Assembly: GCF_905475395.1 (NCBI RefSeq)
Contig: NC_058337.1
Coordinates: forward strand, 86,298,368 to 86,362,367
DNA length: 64,000 bases
Source: Chrysoperla carnea
Lineage: Eukaryota > Arthropoda > Insecta > Neuroptera > Chrysopidae
Direction of reading: 5' to 3'
The notes beneath the pieces were generated by a model. It searched no databases, was not told where the DNA came from, and worked only from the letters and a program-made list of their open reading frames with translations. Made by a program: the position numbers and the translations under genes. This document shows positions 25,086 to 37,872 of this stretch, piece after piece; the stretch's first letter is position 1, and each line of letters opens with the position of its first letter.

Positions 25086-28000
25086 TTTCTCTATTACTGG
25101 CGAGTGTTGATCCTTAAGGTCTTTAAGAGAACGTACTAAGAGCATTCGCTTTGGTAAGACAAAACCATAAAAAATTCAAAAACCAATTATCGATTGTAGA
25201 TCTAAATGAAATTAATTCTCTGAAGAAAAGCAGCCGAAATAGTAACCAACGAAGTAAAAATTATTAGTTATTCGCAGAAGTGAAAGTAAAACCACAACTC
25301 CTGAAATGTTTTTTATTGTCACCTGTGTACTAATTAACAACATTGTATCAGGACTAATTTCAAATATTTTAATATTTTTTTTCATTGTTTTTATTAATTC
25401 TTTATTATAATATTAATTAGTTTTTCACTAATAAAAACCCATTTCAACTCGTAAACTTAATGTACGAAATGTTCTTTGTAGCTCATTATAAATATTTTTT
25501 TTAATATTATCATATTTTGTTTACCATACTGTAGTATTTTCATCTTGTTCAACATGCTTGCTTTTTTTTTTTTATTTATTTTATTTTATAAATGCGGTTA
25601 TCTCGACAATAATTTCAATATTTTTGTTGTCTATGATAACTTATCAAGTTCGTGGATTTATACATTTACATTTTAACAACAAACTAACGTAAATTTTTTT
25701 TTTAAATATAATTTTTTGCTGTAATTACTATGACAATCTGACTATTTATTGTTACTTTTTTTTAATAATCACATTCTACTAATTTTATGACCAATAAAAG
25801 GTTCTATCATTTGGAGGAGATTGTTTTTGCACAATACACAAATAAGAAAAATCTTGCAATTTTAAGAGATTTATGTCCACGTTCTTGTAGGATAGGATAG
25901 TTTACATCATCAGTTTAATATTCGTTTACTATCTTAGTACGGTATGGGTCTTATTTATGTACCGAACCAAATTAGTACAAGATGTAAATTTAGTCAGACT
26001 ATCTGAATTAAAGCTTGAGTTTGTACCCTAGGTACTCGTACTTATTTAAAAATTGATCGATGTAAACTATGCTGAATAAAATGAAAAGTAGATCACCAAT
26101 AAGGACCTGTTAATATGTAAAATTGCTAAGTTTAAGGTGTCTTGAAGTGAAAACCTAGGAAATATAGATAATTTAGATTTCACTTTTACAGATTTTGGCA
26201 TTTTGTCGGTTTATACTTATTTTCACCTTAATAAGTATAAACTGGATATTATTAGGTATCATTTATAATCAAATAGAGAACAGAGACAGTTTTGTAGACT
26301 TTGTTGTTATTGTGCAAAAACTATCGAAAATTTTTTTAAAATGTTTTCTATATTCTACAAGACCGTATATGTCATGTGTTGTCTATAGCGTATATCGTAA
26401 AAAATATTACGCTATACGAAATCCTCTAAATAATTATTTTCAATTTTTGATTTAAATGTAACTCAAAAGCACATTTTTGAGTTTATTTAAAAAGTATATT
26501 TTGTTTTTTTACTAAGTAGGAATTATATGACGCTACAATGTTAAAAATATGTACGTTTTTTTTTTTTTTTTTAAATTTATTTTGTGATTAAATTTTTGTG
26601 TGTGCAAATTGTCATTTTGGTCCAATAACACATTGCAGCAAATATTTATATTGTTATTACAGCAAAAAAATCAAATATAGGTACTACTTAAACATTGATT
26701 TCGTGTGTGTTTTTTGGTTTTTTTTTTTTTTTTTTGTTAAATTATTATTTTTAAAATTATGTACTTTTTTAAATTTTTTTTAAATAGTTTTTTTTTGATT
26801 CCCAATAAAATCATTGGCAAATAAAAAATTTTTTTTCTCGTGATTTTTTTTACAAATGTATAATAAATTAACAAATATCTGGCTCTTGATTACAACGTAG
26901 GTGTATAGATTATGTGTATGCTCTAATTTTATTTATCTTAAGGTTTAACACAATTGAATATCATCAATCAGTACATACGAATTATACATTCAGAAATATT
27001 TTTATCTGCATTTTAATTTAAAAAAAAAAAGGTTTTAATGCCTAATTGCACCGTAGTCTCCAAGTATACTCAGTTCAATAAATCTTACTCTTTGTTCCAT
27101 ATATCCAACTTAAAGATTCTAATATTATATTGGAAGCAATAACTGCACTGAAGACATTCATTTTAATTAAACTAGGTTATCTGAATAATATTTATTTGTT
27201 CTCAACCGCGCTTCATAGTTGAAAGAATGGAATAGACGCCTAAATCATTTTAAATAACATTTACATTTATTGGATCTGTGAAAAAAGATAACGTTAGTAT
27301 TGATGAGAGATCAAGACATATTTCTTATGCTTTCTGCCTCTTCCTATCACTGTCTATAAGAGTTCTTCTATTTCCAATTGCGTTTTTAAACCTCTGTATG
27401 ACTGATACATGATTTCTATCCAAATAATGGACTTCAAAACCAACTATAAACTACTTGAAGATTATGTGCATGTGGATGAGCCAAAACATACAAATACTTC
27501 AATAAATTTTTTTAAAGAATGTTTATGCAAAATTTGAAGTAGATTGGACCAAGGAATCACGTTTTCTTATACAAACGTTGCCCCCGTTTTTCATTTCATT
27601 AGAGGTTGAATTTTAAAAAATCCTTTCTTACCGGATGCGTACGTCATTCAAAGAATACCCCCTCTAAGTTTCAGGTCTCTACGATCAGATGAAAAAACCA
27701 TTAATAAACAATAATTATTAATTATTTTACATTTTATTGAAATATAATTTTCAGCAATTTTAGAGATGCTTGTTTATTGGTTTAAAGTGATCCAAATAGG
27801 GGTGGAGTGATCAGGTACCGTTTACTATGAAAGTCAATATCATTTGACAGGCGTAAACTGACCATTATTGACTCCATTTGGATAATTTTAAACTCAGAAG
27901 AACGCAGAGTTACAGAGTTTATAATCGCACAGTATAACGAAAAAAAAAGAGCTTAATGGCATACAATCTGATTTAAAAAAAATTTCAAGGGGTGGCGAAC

Positions 28001-28293
28001 CTTTATGTATCAAAGTGCCATTTTTTCTAAAAAAAATTTTTAATGAGGCCATAGACGTGCGTCAAATAATGTTAGTGAAGTAAATACTTTCGTCAAGACA
28101 CAGCAATATAAAAAAGCGAAGTTAATGTCAATTTTCTATTGACCTATTACATTTACGGTCAGTTTTAAGATTCTTTCTTTTATTGTGTTTGTAGATAGAG
28201 GAGTCTAGTTGTAGTCTATGATGTAAGTACCGAGCGTTTGATGTACAAACGAGCGCGCGTTCATAGGATAACTCGTATTCGTTAGTAATATAA
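25086..28293. other. Gene-free AT-rich stretch
   Basis: No recognisable gene. It contains several long T runs (for example around 26560, 26720 and 26790). Short open frames near 26200 and 26600 are translated homopolymer and AT noise. Confidence 0.6.
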
Positions 28294-28570
28294 TGGGTGC
28301 GTTTGGCAGAAAAAAGCGCTTGAGAGCGCTTACTAGCGCTGAAAAACGAACTGTACAGTTTTCGGCCAGGACATGTTTGCTAACTTCAGTTGCGCTGACA
28401 CAATCCGCCATTTTGCTTATTTATTTTGTTTGTTTTGAAGTAGAGTTCATAAGTTGTTTTGTGCAATTAGTTTCAAGTAATATTAAAATTTAAATTTACT
28501 ATTTGACAGCGCTTACCGCTTACCAATCGCCCTTTTGCTTCCTAGCGCTTTTTTCTGCTAAACGCACCCA
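28294..28570. mobile_element. 277-bp TIR element (MITE candidate)
   Basis: 27-bp terminal inverted repeats with one mismatch begin TGGGTGCGTTT(G/A)GCAG and end in AAAAAAGCGCT. Subterminal GCGCTTAC motifs recur on both sides. The interior has no transposase. Target-site duplications could not be read with confidence, so the superfamily is left open. Confidence 0.75.
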
Positions 28571-29455
28571 ATATTTCCTAGTGAACTTTGTGATCGGTGT
28601 TATTCCCAAAATATTGTGTCGCAAAAAATTATATATTTTTTCATATAATAAATTTCTTAACTAAATGTGTACCTACTTAAGAAATTATGAAACATGGTAG
28701 AAATATTTAACCGAGTTTAACTTAAAACAATAACGATGCAAACGGGCATAAGTGTGATTTAAAAATTAGTTTATTTTTTCATTGTAATTTATACGCCAGG
28801 CGATTCGGTGTTCAAATCCTTTAGTTTCTTAATGACTATTTTTTAAAATTATTATTTACATTTTTTAACAACAATCATTTATATATATTTATATATATAT
28901 ATATAATAGACTTAAATATAAATAATTTCTATCAATAATACAAACCGTTTTCGGTCAGTCTCTCTGCTATATTAATATAATATCTTATTTACACATGCGC
29001 ACATTGTTTTAAAATAATGGCAGGTCTCTATTTATAAATTGTTAAAAGCGTGTAAACGTAATCTATATTATATACATGTCAAACTCGTGTAAATTCCAAC
29101 TCAAAGGAAGTTGACCCAGCGTAACTCGATCCTAAGGGGACCAATAATAATAATATACATTAGATTTATACGCTTACGCTTAGTTCCGAGTTATAACAAC
29201 TACTAAAAAATGTTCTTTTGACATTCAAGTAATCTACATGAAGTTGAATTTATCTACTTCCGCTTATATAACTGAATTTCACTCCGATAGTAAATCCTTT
29301 TTGCGCAAACGTAAGTAAATCACTCCATCTCCCATTCGAATCAGCTTAGACGCAAAAAGAAAAGGAACATAGTGTTGATGTAATAACTTCGCCTAAAAGT
29401 GACCAGTAGTTACAAATAACATCGAAGTTGTTACTCTGGATTAAGAAAGTGTATA
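28571..29455. other. Gene-free stretch
   Basis: AT-rich sequence with a TA microsatellite around 28880-28910. Nothing else was recognised. Confidence 0.6.
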
Positions 29456-30035
29456 CAGGGTGGGACAAAGAAGTGTGAGATTTTGAAAACGATGTAAAAC
29501 AAAAACCCATCTATTTATCAAAATTATTTTTTTAAGACCTTAAAATATATTTTTTTTTAAATGCATTTAAACAGTTACTAAAATTAAATTTTGAAGTAAA
29601 TTTAATTAAATAAATTAGTCGAATAATCTAGGGTGCGAATTTTTCTGGTTTGTCAATTTGAAAAGGACAGTATCAAGAGAGAAAAACTATACCAGGATAA
29701 TCGATCATCAATAGTTGAAGCACTGAGAGAACGGAACTGATAATAAGTGGTTCAAATCTACACGCAATCAACTCTAGACGCTTGAATAGGCGCCATCTTA
29801 CTGGAGCTAATTTTTGAACTCAGTTAATTAATTTTCTTAAACGTTTTTTGTTTAATTTAATGTAATAATTTAAGTTGTTATAAATCAAATTATAATTCAC
29901 ATGAAAATACAAATTATGTAATTTTCTTAAATGCTTTTGTAGATATTTTAAGATAGTATAAAATAATTTGGAAATAATTTATGGAGTTTTGTTTATCTGC
30001 GTTTTCAAGATCACACATTTCTCTGCCCCACCCTG
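29456..30035. mobile_element. 580-bp TIR element flanked by TA (Tc1/mariner-type MITE candidate)
   Basis: Both ends read CAGGGTGGG inward and are flanked by TA (29454-29455 and 30036-30037), the hallmark of IS630/Tc1/mariner insertions. The inverted repeats extend imperfectly for about 45-50 bp, sharing TGTG, TTGAAAACG and AAACAAAA blocks. The interior is non-coding AT-rich DNA. Confidence 0.75.
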
Positions 30036-30978
30036 TACATATTTATTTATAAAATTATTTTAAACTAATTTTAATCAGTTCTTTAAACTAATATTTAAAA
30101 TTTTATTTTTTGAATGTTTTAAAGTTAAAGAGAGGCAGTTCAAGAGTACCTGCCATAAAATTAAAAAATGAAAAATTTTCATTTCAACAATTACGCGTCT
30201 GTAGCAACAATATAATATTTGAATAACAACAATAAACGGACAACAATGCAAAGCATCATCTAATAATATTCTAAATAATCTAATTACTAAGAATGTAATA
30301 AACAATTGTAACTTGTGTTAAATGGTTGTTTTCTTTATATAAACATGCAACCCACTATTTATCATCGTTTACCAATTTTTCAAAAATAAAAACAACTTTG
30401 GTATGCTTGATAAAAACAATGACTTTTTTTATATATATATATTCAATAAATTTGCATTTTATTTTTATCATTTTCTTTTCTCCTAGTTTAAATTTTTCAT
30501 TTTATACCGTTTTATAAGATTACTTTGAATTTTTCTCCATGTAATAATAATGTTTGAAGGCATCTAATAAAAGACATATTTTCATTTTTATTTGAGCTAG
30601 AATATTTAATTCTAAATATTTTCTAATTTTTTTTTATATCTAGAAATTGCCTGGCAAATAAAATTATACATTTAAAATTTATCTAATGAAAACGAATAGA
30701 AAAAGTTTGTTTGAATCAAAATAGCATAATAAGTATGGCTCCAATAATTCATATAAATATTTTTTATTGGATATAGCCGAACGCTGTAACATTATAATAT
30801 CTTTGATTTATATTGAAGGAATAATAATATACAGATCAATATTGATTTGTATAGTGCAAAACATTTAATGTCAAATGTTACAAAAAAAGGCGATGTAAAA
30901 GATTTTCTTCATAGATGTACTAGTACATCAGTTTTATTGATGTACTAGTACTTGTGAATATTGGATATTATGGGTGTG

Positions 30979-31118
30979 TTCCGTAATATTAACCAGTATA
31001 CTGGCCAATGCCCACGACGTCAGAAATCGACGCCATATTGTTCTGGTAAAAACATTTAAGTCATTTTGTTGACTAACCTAAAATGTGACGTCAAGTAGTG
31101 GCCAGTATATTTCGGAAC
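30979..31118. mobile_element. Small TIR element (about 140 bp)
   Basis: The left end GTTCCGTAATAT, ATACTGGCCA and GACGTCA are mirrored on the right by TGACGTCA, TGGCCAGTAT and ATTTCGGAAC. The arms are imperfect, with an extra 8-10 nt on the left. Size and structure fit a MITE; no target-site duplication was read. Confidence 0.6.
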
Positions 31119-31377
31119 GATTCATCAGTATGGCGTCGGTTTATCACATCCTATAAATTCTACAATAAATAATCGTAATTACTATCATTTACGGTGAATG
31201 TTTCCACCAAATTGATTGTAGCCCAGGCTTTGTTACATACCTGTGGTATGATGAAAATATTTGTGAATTTTGCGAATTGAAACGAATGTCATAGTGTCAG
31301 TATTCTTAAAGAGCGCGATGAAAACGACATCTGACGACAACATTAAATCATGCTCTAGAACCAGCGTTGAAGACTCT

Positions 31378-31520
31378 TACAACTTTAAGGGAGATCTACC
31401 AACTTTAAGTATTCTTAGAATAGAAAGTTGGTAGGTTACCAACTTTGAGTAATTCAAAGTAACTAGATCTAAAATTAGATTTACCGACTTTAAGCAGAAT
31501 ATGCTGAAAACTACCAACTT
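31378..31520. repeat. Cluster of ACCAACTTT(A/G)AG-like motifs
   Basis: Within about 140 bp the motif or a close variant occurs about five times in direct orientation (near 31380, 31398, 31438, 31482 and 31512). It occurs once inverted, as AAAGTTGGTAGG near 31424. Spacing is irregular, so it is not a simple tandem repeat. Confidence 0.5.
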
Positions 31521-32577
31521 TTTTAATTATATCTGCCATTTAGACAGATTTCGGGTTGGCAACGTTAATATATGTTGGAAGCCACAATTATTTATTGGAA
31601 TTATAAAAGTTACAATATAAGTTAAATTAAATTTTTTCCATTGGATCAGCTGAAAAAAGTAAGTAGAATATACACAATAACGAAAACAAATATTATCTGA
31701 ACTATCAAAAATTCGACTCAGTTGATCGGCCATAATGGTGTGCTCTCTGCCAATAGAAGTTTCTTATTATTAATAAAACAAGTAATTTTTTAGTTAACAA
31801 TTTTGAAAAGGTGTGTTCATGCTATTTTCATAGATTTAATCAAACTTTTATATTCATTTTCAGTGATTTAAGATTAAGCAAAATTATATAATTTCAACCA
31901 AATTAATTGATATCATCTTACAAATTTAGATTAACCTCATAATGGTTTTTGTTGTAGGAATTTACAAAACTTTACATTGATTGGGTATACATAGCATTAA
32001 TATTTTGAATGTAATTAATCTATGTATATTTTTAAAAAAGATTAATGTTATTAAAATAATTGTAGACATTCAATAAAGTATTTGACATTTCTAGAAAAAA
32101 ATTTATTTGTTCATAACTGGAGTATGTCAAATGGGTGTGGCTCAATAAACCAAGGGAATTTTCTCCTTTTTTAAGGGAATATTTAATTTTAAATACAAGT
32201 GCAATATCTAATATTCACACATTATATATTTTTTATTCGTAATTTATAATAATATTTCTGTTTTATGCATTATAAGTTTATCCATTTTTCTAATTCATAT
32301 TTTTACACATATTTCTTGTAACTGGTAGTTAAAATCGTAAGCGCAAAATATTTGTACAGGTCTATTCATTTTATTATCTTATTATTAAGATTCAATATTT
32401 TTATTATGAAACTAAACTCAAAGTCAAAGTCTCTCATACATGATACTTTTAATAACTTTTGTTATATTAACACATTATACCACTTAACATATGAGAGTGA
32501 GGATGTACATTTCAATAGAAAAAGCACATTACGTATTTTCATTTGAACAAATAGAAAGAAACGAAAAAATTACACAT

Positions 32578-32732
32578 AAGCTGGGACTGGACCCTGGATC
32601 CTCTAGATATCCGGTCTAAGACGTAACCAATTCTGTCACTTCTGCTTTATGTCACTCACATAAAGCAGAAGTGACAGAGTTGGTTACGTCCTAAACCGGA
32701 TATCTAGGGGACCCGGGTTCGAGTCCCGGCTT
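32578..32732. repeat. Head-to-head palindromic pair of tRNA-like (SINE-type) units
   Basis: The right unit (about 32660-32732, plus) carries a D-arm-like GACAGAGTTGGTTACGTC and a canonical B box, GGTTCGAGTCC. The B box sits in a perfect 5-bp T stem (CCGGG/CCCGG). The left unit (about 32578-32650, minus) is its near-perfect reverse complement across about 70 bp, with a degenerate B box (GGTCCAGTCC). About 9-10 nt separate them. The anticodon stem is imperfect, so a working tRNA is unlikely; the units look like tRNA-derived SINE heads. Confidence 0.7.
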
Positions 32733-35700
32733 CGTTGTATACCATATACCCATTTGACAGATTCCAATATAATATTTCAGTCATTCGACACATGACTGTG
32801 TAATATAAGGTAGAACCCACGACAAGATATTTTTGTTTCGTTTAATCTTACGTCAAATACCATATTCTTTCTGTGAGTGAAAATATTGATTTATTAAAAA
32901 AATTTAAATTAGTGTATTTTTACCAAAAATTTTTTATAAAATTCATATTTAAAAATGTTTTTTTGTGTTTATTATAGTTATTTTGTGCCGGCGTACCACA
33001 GAGTGCTTGCTTGCTATAAGCTTATCTAATATTATTTATTAAAGTATTTCATACTTTTATTTATAATATATAAATTTTTTCATAAATAAATTTGAGAATC
33101 CCCCAATCATTTTAAGTATTTATAACAACATAACAAATAAATTTTCTTATTTTTTGGTAATAAATTTTTTTTTCTTATATAAAATACCCTTAATATTCAA
33201 TTTTTTTCTTATAAAATAATTATAATATTGCATTTTCATGTTTTTGTAAGTGTAATTTTTTACAAAGTTTAATCTTTTTTTCAAAAAAATTTGACCTGAT
33301 AATCCAAAACAGAGCCAGATATTTGTAATAGTTTATTTTCAAAAAACATATTATGTTGGTTCTTCATTTAAAAACTTTTTTTTTTACAATTAAACTGAAT
33401 GACAGCTAATTTAAAATAAATCTGTAAATTTCATTTTTTTTACAAAATGATGAATCGTTTAGTATTTTTAAATATGACAGTTTTAGATACAAAAATTTAA
33501 ATAAAGTAGCAATATTTATTAAAAAAAAATAATGATTCATTATTTTCTAAATAAAATTACAAAAAAACTTGTTTAGAATTGTTTTATGTAATTATTATGT
33601 AAGTATGAAATTCGCTGTATTTGCAAAATTTAAATTAACCGTCATTTTTTTTTAAACAATCATACTATTAATTAATAATTAAAATGGATAAATCACATGC
33701 GCACGCAATATCACTACTATTCATTTTTTTTTTATATACTATGAACACAAACCATCATAACATCCAAGTATCAAATAAAGTCATTTGTTAATTTAATTAT
33801 TGGTGCTCTAGCCAAAACAATCTATGATTGCTCCGATTCAATAACCCAAAATGAAATTAATTTCGGTTTGATGTGTAGGTATATGTATGTGTGTTTTGTT
33901 TTGCTTTGTTCCCTATATTCCTGCAAATTATAGGTTTTGTATTAAAAAAATTCTTTTTTAATTTATAGAAAGTAATCGTTCAGTTTTTAAGAATTACAAA
34001 TAATTTACACCAGTTTTACAATAAACCAGTTTTACATCTAACATCGAAAACAAAATAAAATTAATTTAACATTTTTATCTTATTTAAATTGATCGGATAA
34101 GAAGTCCTTTTCTTTCTAAAATAATTGGTTTTTAAATTAACTCGATTAAATTTACTATTTAGTGAAAGATTTACGATTCCATTTAATTAAGTACAACTTT
34201 TGGTATAACCTTTATAGGAAATTAAATAAAACAAAGGGTTCAAAAAAAATAAAACATGGACATAAATACCGACCAATCTCCCATAATTAATCAAAATTCG
34301 ACATACTTTTTGTTATATTTCAGATACTACTGAAATTTTTACAAAACGTTTTGATGCAGGAATTAGGTTATGTTTAAAAGAGAAAACATTAAGGAGGCAG
34401 TAATATTACAACAGTTTTCAGTTCATGTGAGTTAAATTATAAATAAGAGATCAAAGATGTAAAAAATTAATTATAATGGATCATTATTTTTTTTTTTGAT
34501 GTTGGTAATTTTTTTTTGTTATTATTTAATTAATATGTTTTTTTTCGTATTTAAATTTAAACATTTACACAATAAATTTATTTGCAAAAATTCAAGTATA
34601 TTTTTAGGCCTATTTTATTTTAATAATTTGAACAATCGTAATATATGTTATTTGTTTTCCTTTTTTTTTTAATAAACAACAACAATGAATTAAATTACGT
34701 TAAAAATGTGGTAATTAGAAATATTTTATAATGGTGGCAGGCTTTAAAAGTTATATCATATCAAAAAAGTACATCAAAAATAATTATTTAATTTATTAAT
34801 ACTAATACTAATAATGTATTGCATTTTAAGGCAAGGCTTCGCATATTGTTTTACCAGCCTATATATGACTGAATTTAATATGTTTCAGCTCTTAAGTGAA
34901 CCTACTACAGCGAATTAAATTTTTTTTTTTTTTAACTGGCACATTATAAAAATTCCTAAGGTAATACATTTTATAACATTTTTATTTTATTTTTTTGTTT
35001 TATTTATTTTAATATATTAATCAAATTACAACAAAATTTCTTTTCGTCAATGCGGTTTCTTTTTTTTTTGTATTTTATTTATTATTATTTTTAAATTGAT
35101 TATATGATTTGTGCATGTTTTGATAACGGCTTATAATTACATTTGAGTTGCAAAAGATTCTATCTAAATAATACTTCTTATTTTGAACAGTAAATTTATT
35201 TTTGTTTTAATATAAAATTAACACCAAGGTAATTGCTTTTTTTCTATTTAACTACGTTTAAAATGGGTACATTCTTTTTGTCGAAATAATAATACCAGGA
35301 GGTATTACTTTTTCCAGTAGATATTATGTTTCCTAGATGATAGATTAGATAGATATAACTTTAATCCTCAAACATAAAAGATACTTCAAGTGTTTTTGAG
35401 GCCAAAATTTTTGCCCTTGCAGAAAGGAACCTGATATGGAGCATATTCTTTTTGCCACGGTGTATTACACTAGTTGAAGATAGAAAAGGATACTGTTTTT
35501 CAATAACAGTATTTATTGTGCAAATATTTCAAACAAATAACTTAAAAAGTCTTACTAATTCTGAAAAAGTCTTCTTTGTATTTGTACAAATTTTTAGGTC
35601 TTTTGTCTGGAATATTTCCACATGGGATGCCGTTTCAAAAAGAATATAAAACAGTTGCCATAATTATATCTGCTATTGGTAGATACATTTTTCATTTTTT

Positions 35701-37140
35701 ATGCCTGGAAATATATCTATATATCTCATAATTGGTAAATAAAAGAGTGTAAAGTAAACTAGATTCAGCTTTGCTTATTAGACGGTTGAGAAGAGACTAG
35801 AGATGTGCAAGATCATGACCATAACAAAAAACATGACTGTATTTTCGATCGAGGTGCTCATCACTGCGATTCAGGGGGCGTTGATTTTGCGAAGAAAATT
35901 TACTAATCATAGACAAATAATTTGTCTATGATTAGTGTAGGTACTATTTATCTATTGAATTGTACATATTTGTAGAATATAGTATTTAAATAAATTTACA
36001 AATTTTGACTTATACTATGTTGTATATTACTTCGCTTTATTTATCAGTTTCTCTTTTAGCTCTTAATGGCTCTTAATTGATACAAGATAACTGGATTCTC
36101 AATTGCAAATTCAAGATTGCCTGCTTTGACTCTGAGAATAATAAATGAATTAATTTATGTAATGAAAAATACCCTTACAGACGCTTTTTTAGACTGAAAT
36201 CAAGTGCCTGATTCGAATATCATTAACGAAACATTCCTTTATAATTAAAAGTCTACTATATCATCTCTTTTTCAATCTTATTTTAATTTTTGAACGCTTC
36301 CCATGTTTATATCTTAATAGTTAAATAATTACAGATATTTTGTTATTTCTATGTATTTAACAAGGTTTTAAAAACATATTAAGATTAAAATAAATTTGCT
36401 GTTAGAAAGGAAATTTAATTTCGGTAGTTTTGATGTTAGTTTAAGGTTTATGGAGAATGAAAAAATATATAATTTACATTTCTTCATTTGTCATATTATG
36501 CATATTACCCTGTGTACTTAACATAAATAAATAATTAATAAATATTATACATAGGCAAATATAGGCATTATTATTACTGTTGTAAACTCGGATGTTTTTT
36601 AGTTTATCGGAGATGTAATATAGGCCATATTTTAGGACTATAAGTATAAAATATAATATTTACATAACATTTTGAACTGAAAACTGTGTACGTTTTACTA
36701 CAAAAAAATATTACGTTGGTAACACTGGCTGACATATATATATATATATAGGTTATGTACCCACATGTCAAAATGGAAAAACTAGAAACCTCATATAATT
36801 TTTATGAGAATCAATTCCAATTTTTCAAAAAATTTCAGTTGTTTGTTTTTGAAACTGTTTGTCACATTTTCTAAAAAAATAAAAGTAATAAATACAATGG
36901 CATTTTGTTTTAATATCTTTAATAATTCTTAAAGTATGTTTTTTTTTTTTTTTTTTTTTTAAATATGGACCTGACTTTCATTTAAAGCATTTGATTTTAT
37001 CTTTGAAATTAAGTTTGAAGAGCTATGTTTTTTCTTGTCACTGTGTGTGTGTATTTTTTTTAAATTTTAAATAGAGAGAGGGAATATATTTAGAGAGTTG
37101 TGCTAATAAGAATATTATCATTGTTTATTCCATTTAAAAT
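32733..37140. other. Gene-free AT-rich stretch
   Basis: Long stretches of T and A runs, including T22 at 36939-36960. A near-perfect palindrome lies at 35902-35936. No protein-like ORF. Confidence 0.6.
35902..35936. repeat. Perfect 16-bp inverted repeat, 3-nt spacer
   Basis: ACTAATCATAGACAAA is mirrored by TTTGTCTATGATTAGT around the three bases TAA. It would extrude as a tight cruciform or hairpin. Confidence 0.7.
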
Positions 37141-37317
37141 TATGGCACGCCATTTTACTATTTAATAGACTAATTTTTATCGAGAAAAAAATTAATTAAT
37201 TATTTTTTTTTCAATCAGAATTTTTATATTTTATATTTTATATTTTGTAAAATAAATCCTAGTAAAAGAGAGATTGATATAAAATAAGATGAGAAAAGAG
37301 AGATGAGAATTAAAATT

Positions 37318-37427
37318 ATGATGATAACATAATAAAAATGTATTATTATTATGTATCATCATAATAATAATGTATTATTATTATGATGATACATAATAAT
37401 AATACATTTTTATTATGTTATCATCAT
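37318..37427. repeat. Long AT-rich palindrome inside the TIR element
   Basis: TGATGATAACATAATAAAAA and its continuation to TATCATCA are mirrored by TGATGATACATAATAATAAT and its continuation to GTTATCATCA. The arms are nearly perfect for about 45-50 bp each. Part of the motif recurs once more at 37428-37470. Confidence 0.7.
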
Positions 37428-37502
37428 AATAAAAATGTATTATTATTATGATGATACATAATAATAAATCAGTTAATTTTATTTGAATTAGATTAAAAAA
37501 AA

Positions 37503-37778
37503 ATGATTGAATTAAAATTATGTACATAATGGAAATAGAGAATTAAAATTATGTACATAATAAAAATGATTGAATTAAAATTATGTACATAATGGAAATA
37601 GAGAATTAAAATTATGTACATAATAAAAATGATTGAATTAAAATTATGTACATAATGGAAATATAGCGCACGCCGTTTTACTATTTAATATGAATTAAAA
37701 TTATGTACATAATAAAAATGATTGAATTAAAATTATGTACATAATAAAAATGATTGAATTAAAATTATGTACATAATG
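37503..37778. repeat. Tandem array of eight units with palindromic core ATTATGTACATAAT
   Basis: Eight copies of the 14-bp self-complementary core ATTATGTACATAAT are spaced about 30-33 bp apart. They alternate between GATTGAATTAAA and GAGAATTAAA leaders, giving a 63-bp higher-order period. The array is interrupted at about 37660-37690 by a TIR-like segment. Confidence 0.85.
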
Positions 37779-37872
37779 AAAATGATTATTATTATGATGT
37801 TAACATAATAATAATGTATTATTATTACGTTCATTTTTTTTCGGACATTAAATAGTAAAATGGCGTGCCATA

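Larger units (their letters stand above)
30036..32577. other. Gene-free stretch with short repeats
   Basis: Contains a duplicated palindromic GATGTACTAGTAC motif at 30914-30951 and a small TIR element at 30979-31118. A cluster of ACCAACTTTAAG-like motifs spans 31378-31520. No supported gene. Confidence 0.6.
37141..37872. mobile_element. 732-bp TIR element with TAAAAT target-site duplication
   Basis: Terminal inverted repeats of about 26 bp start TATGGCACGCCATTTTACTA on the left and match the right end exactly. Identical TAAAAT hexamers flank the element (37135-37140 and 37873-37878). The interior is non-coding. It consists of a long palindrome (about 37318-37427), a tandem array (37503-37778) and, inside the array, a third TIR-like segment at about 37668-37690 in the left-end orientation. 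A non-autonomous DNA transposon that grew by internal duplication is the best reading. Confidence 0.8.

Noticed and set aside
27785-27890. Possible TIR element with ATCCAAAT ends
   Set aside because: Only about 8 bp of each end match convincingly and the rest of the symmetry is weak.
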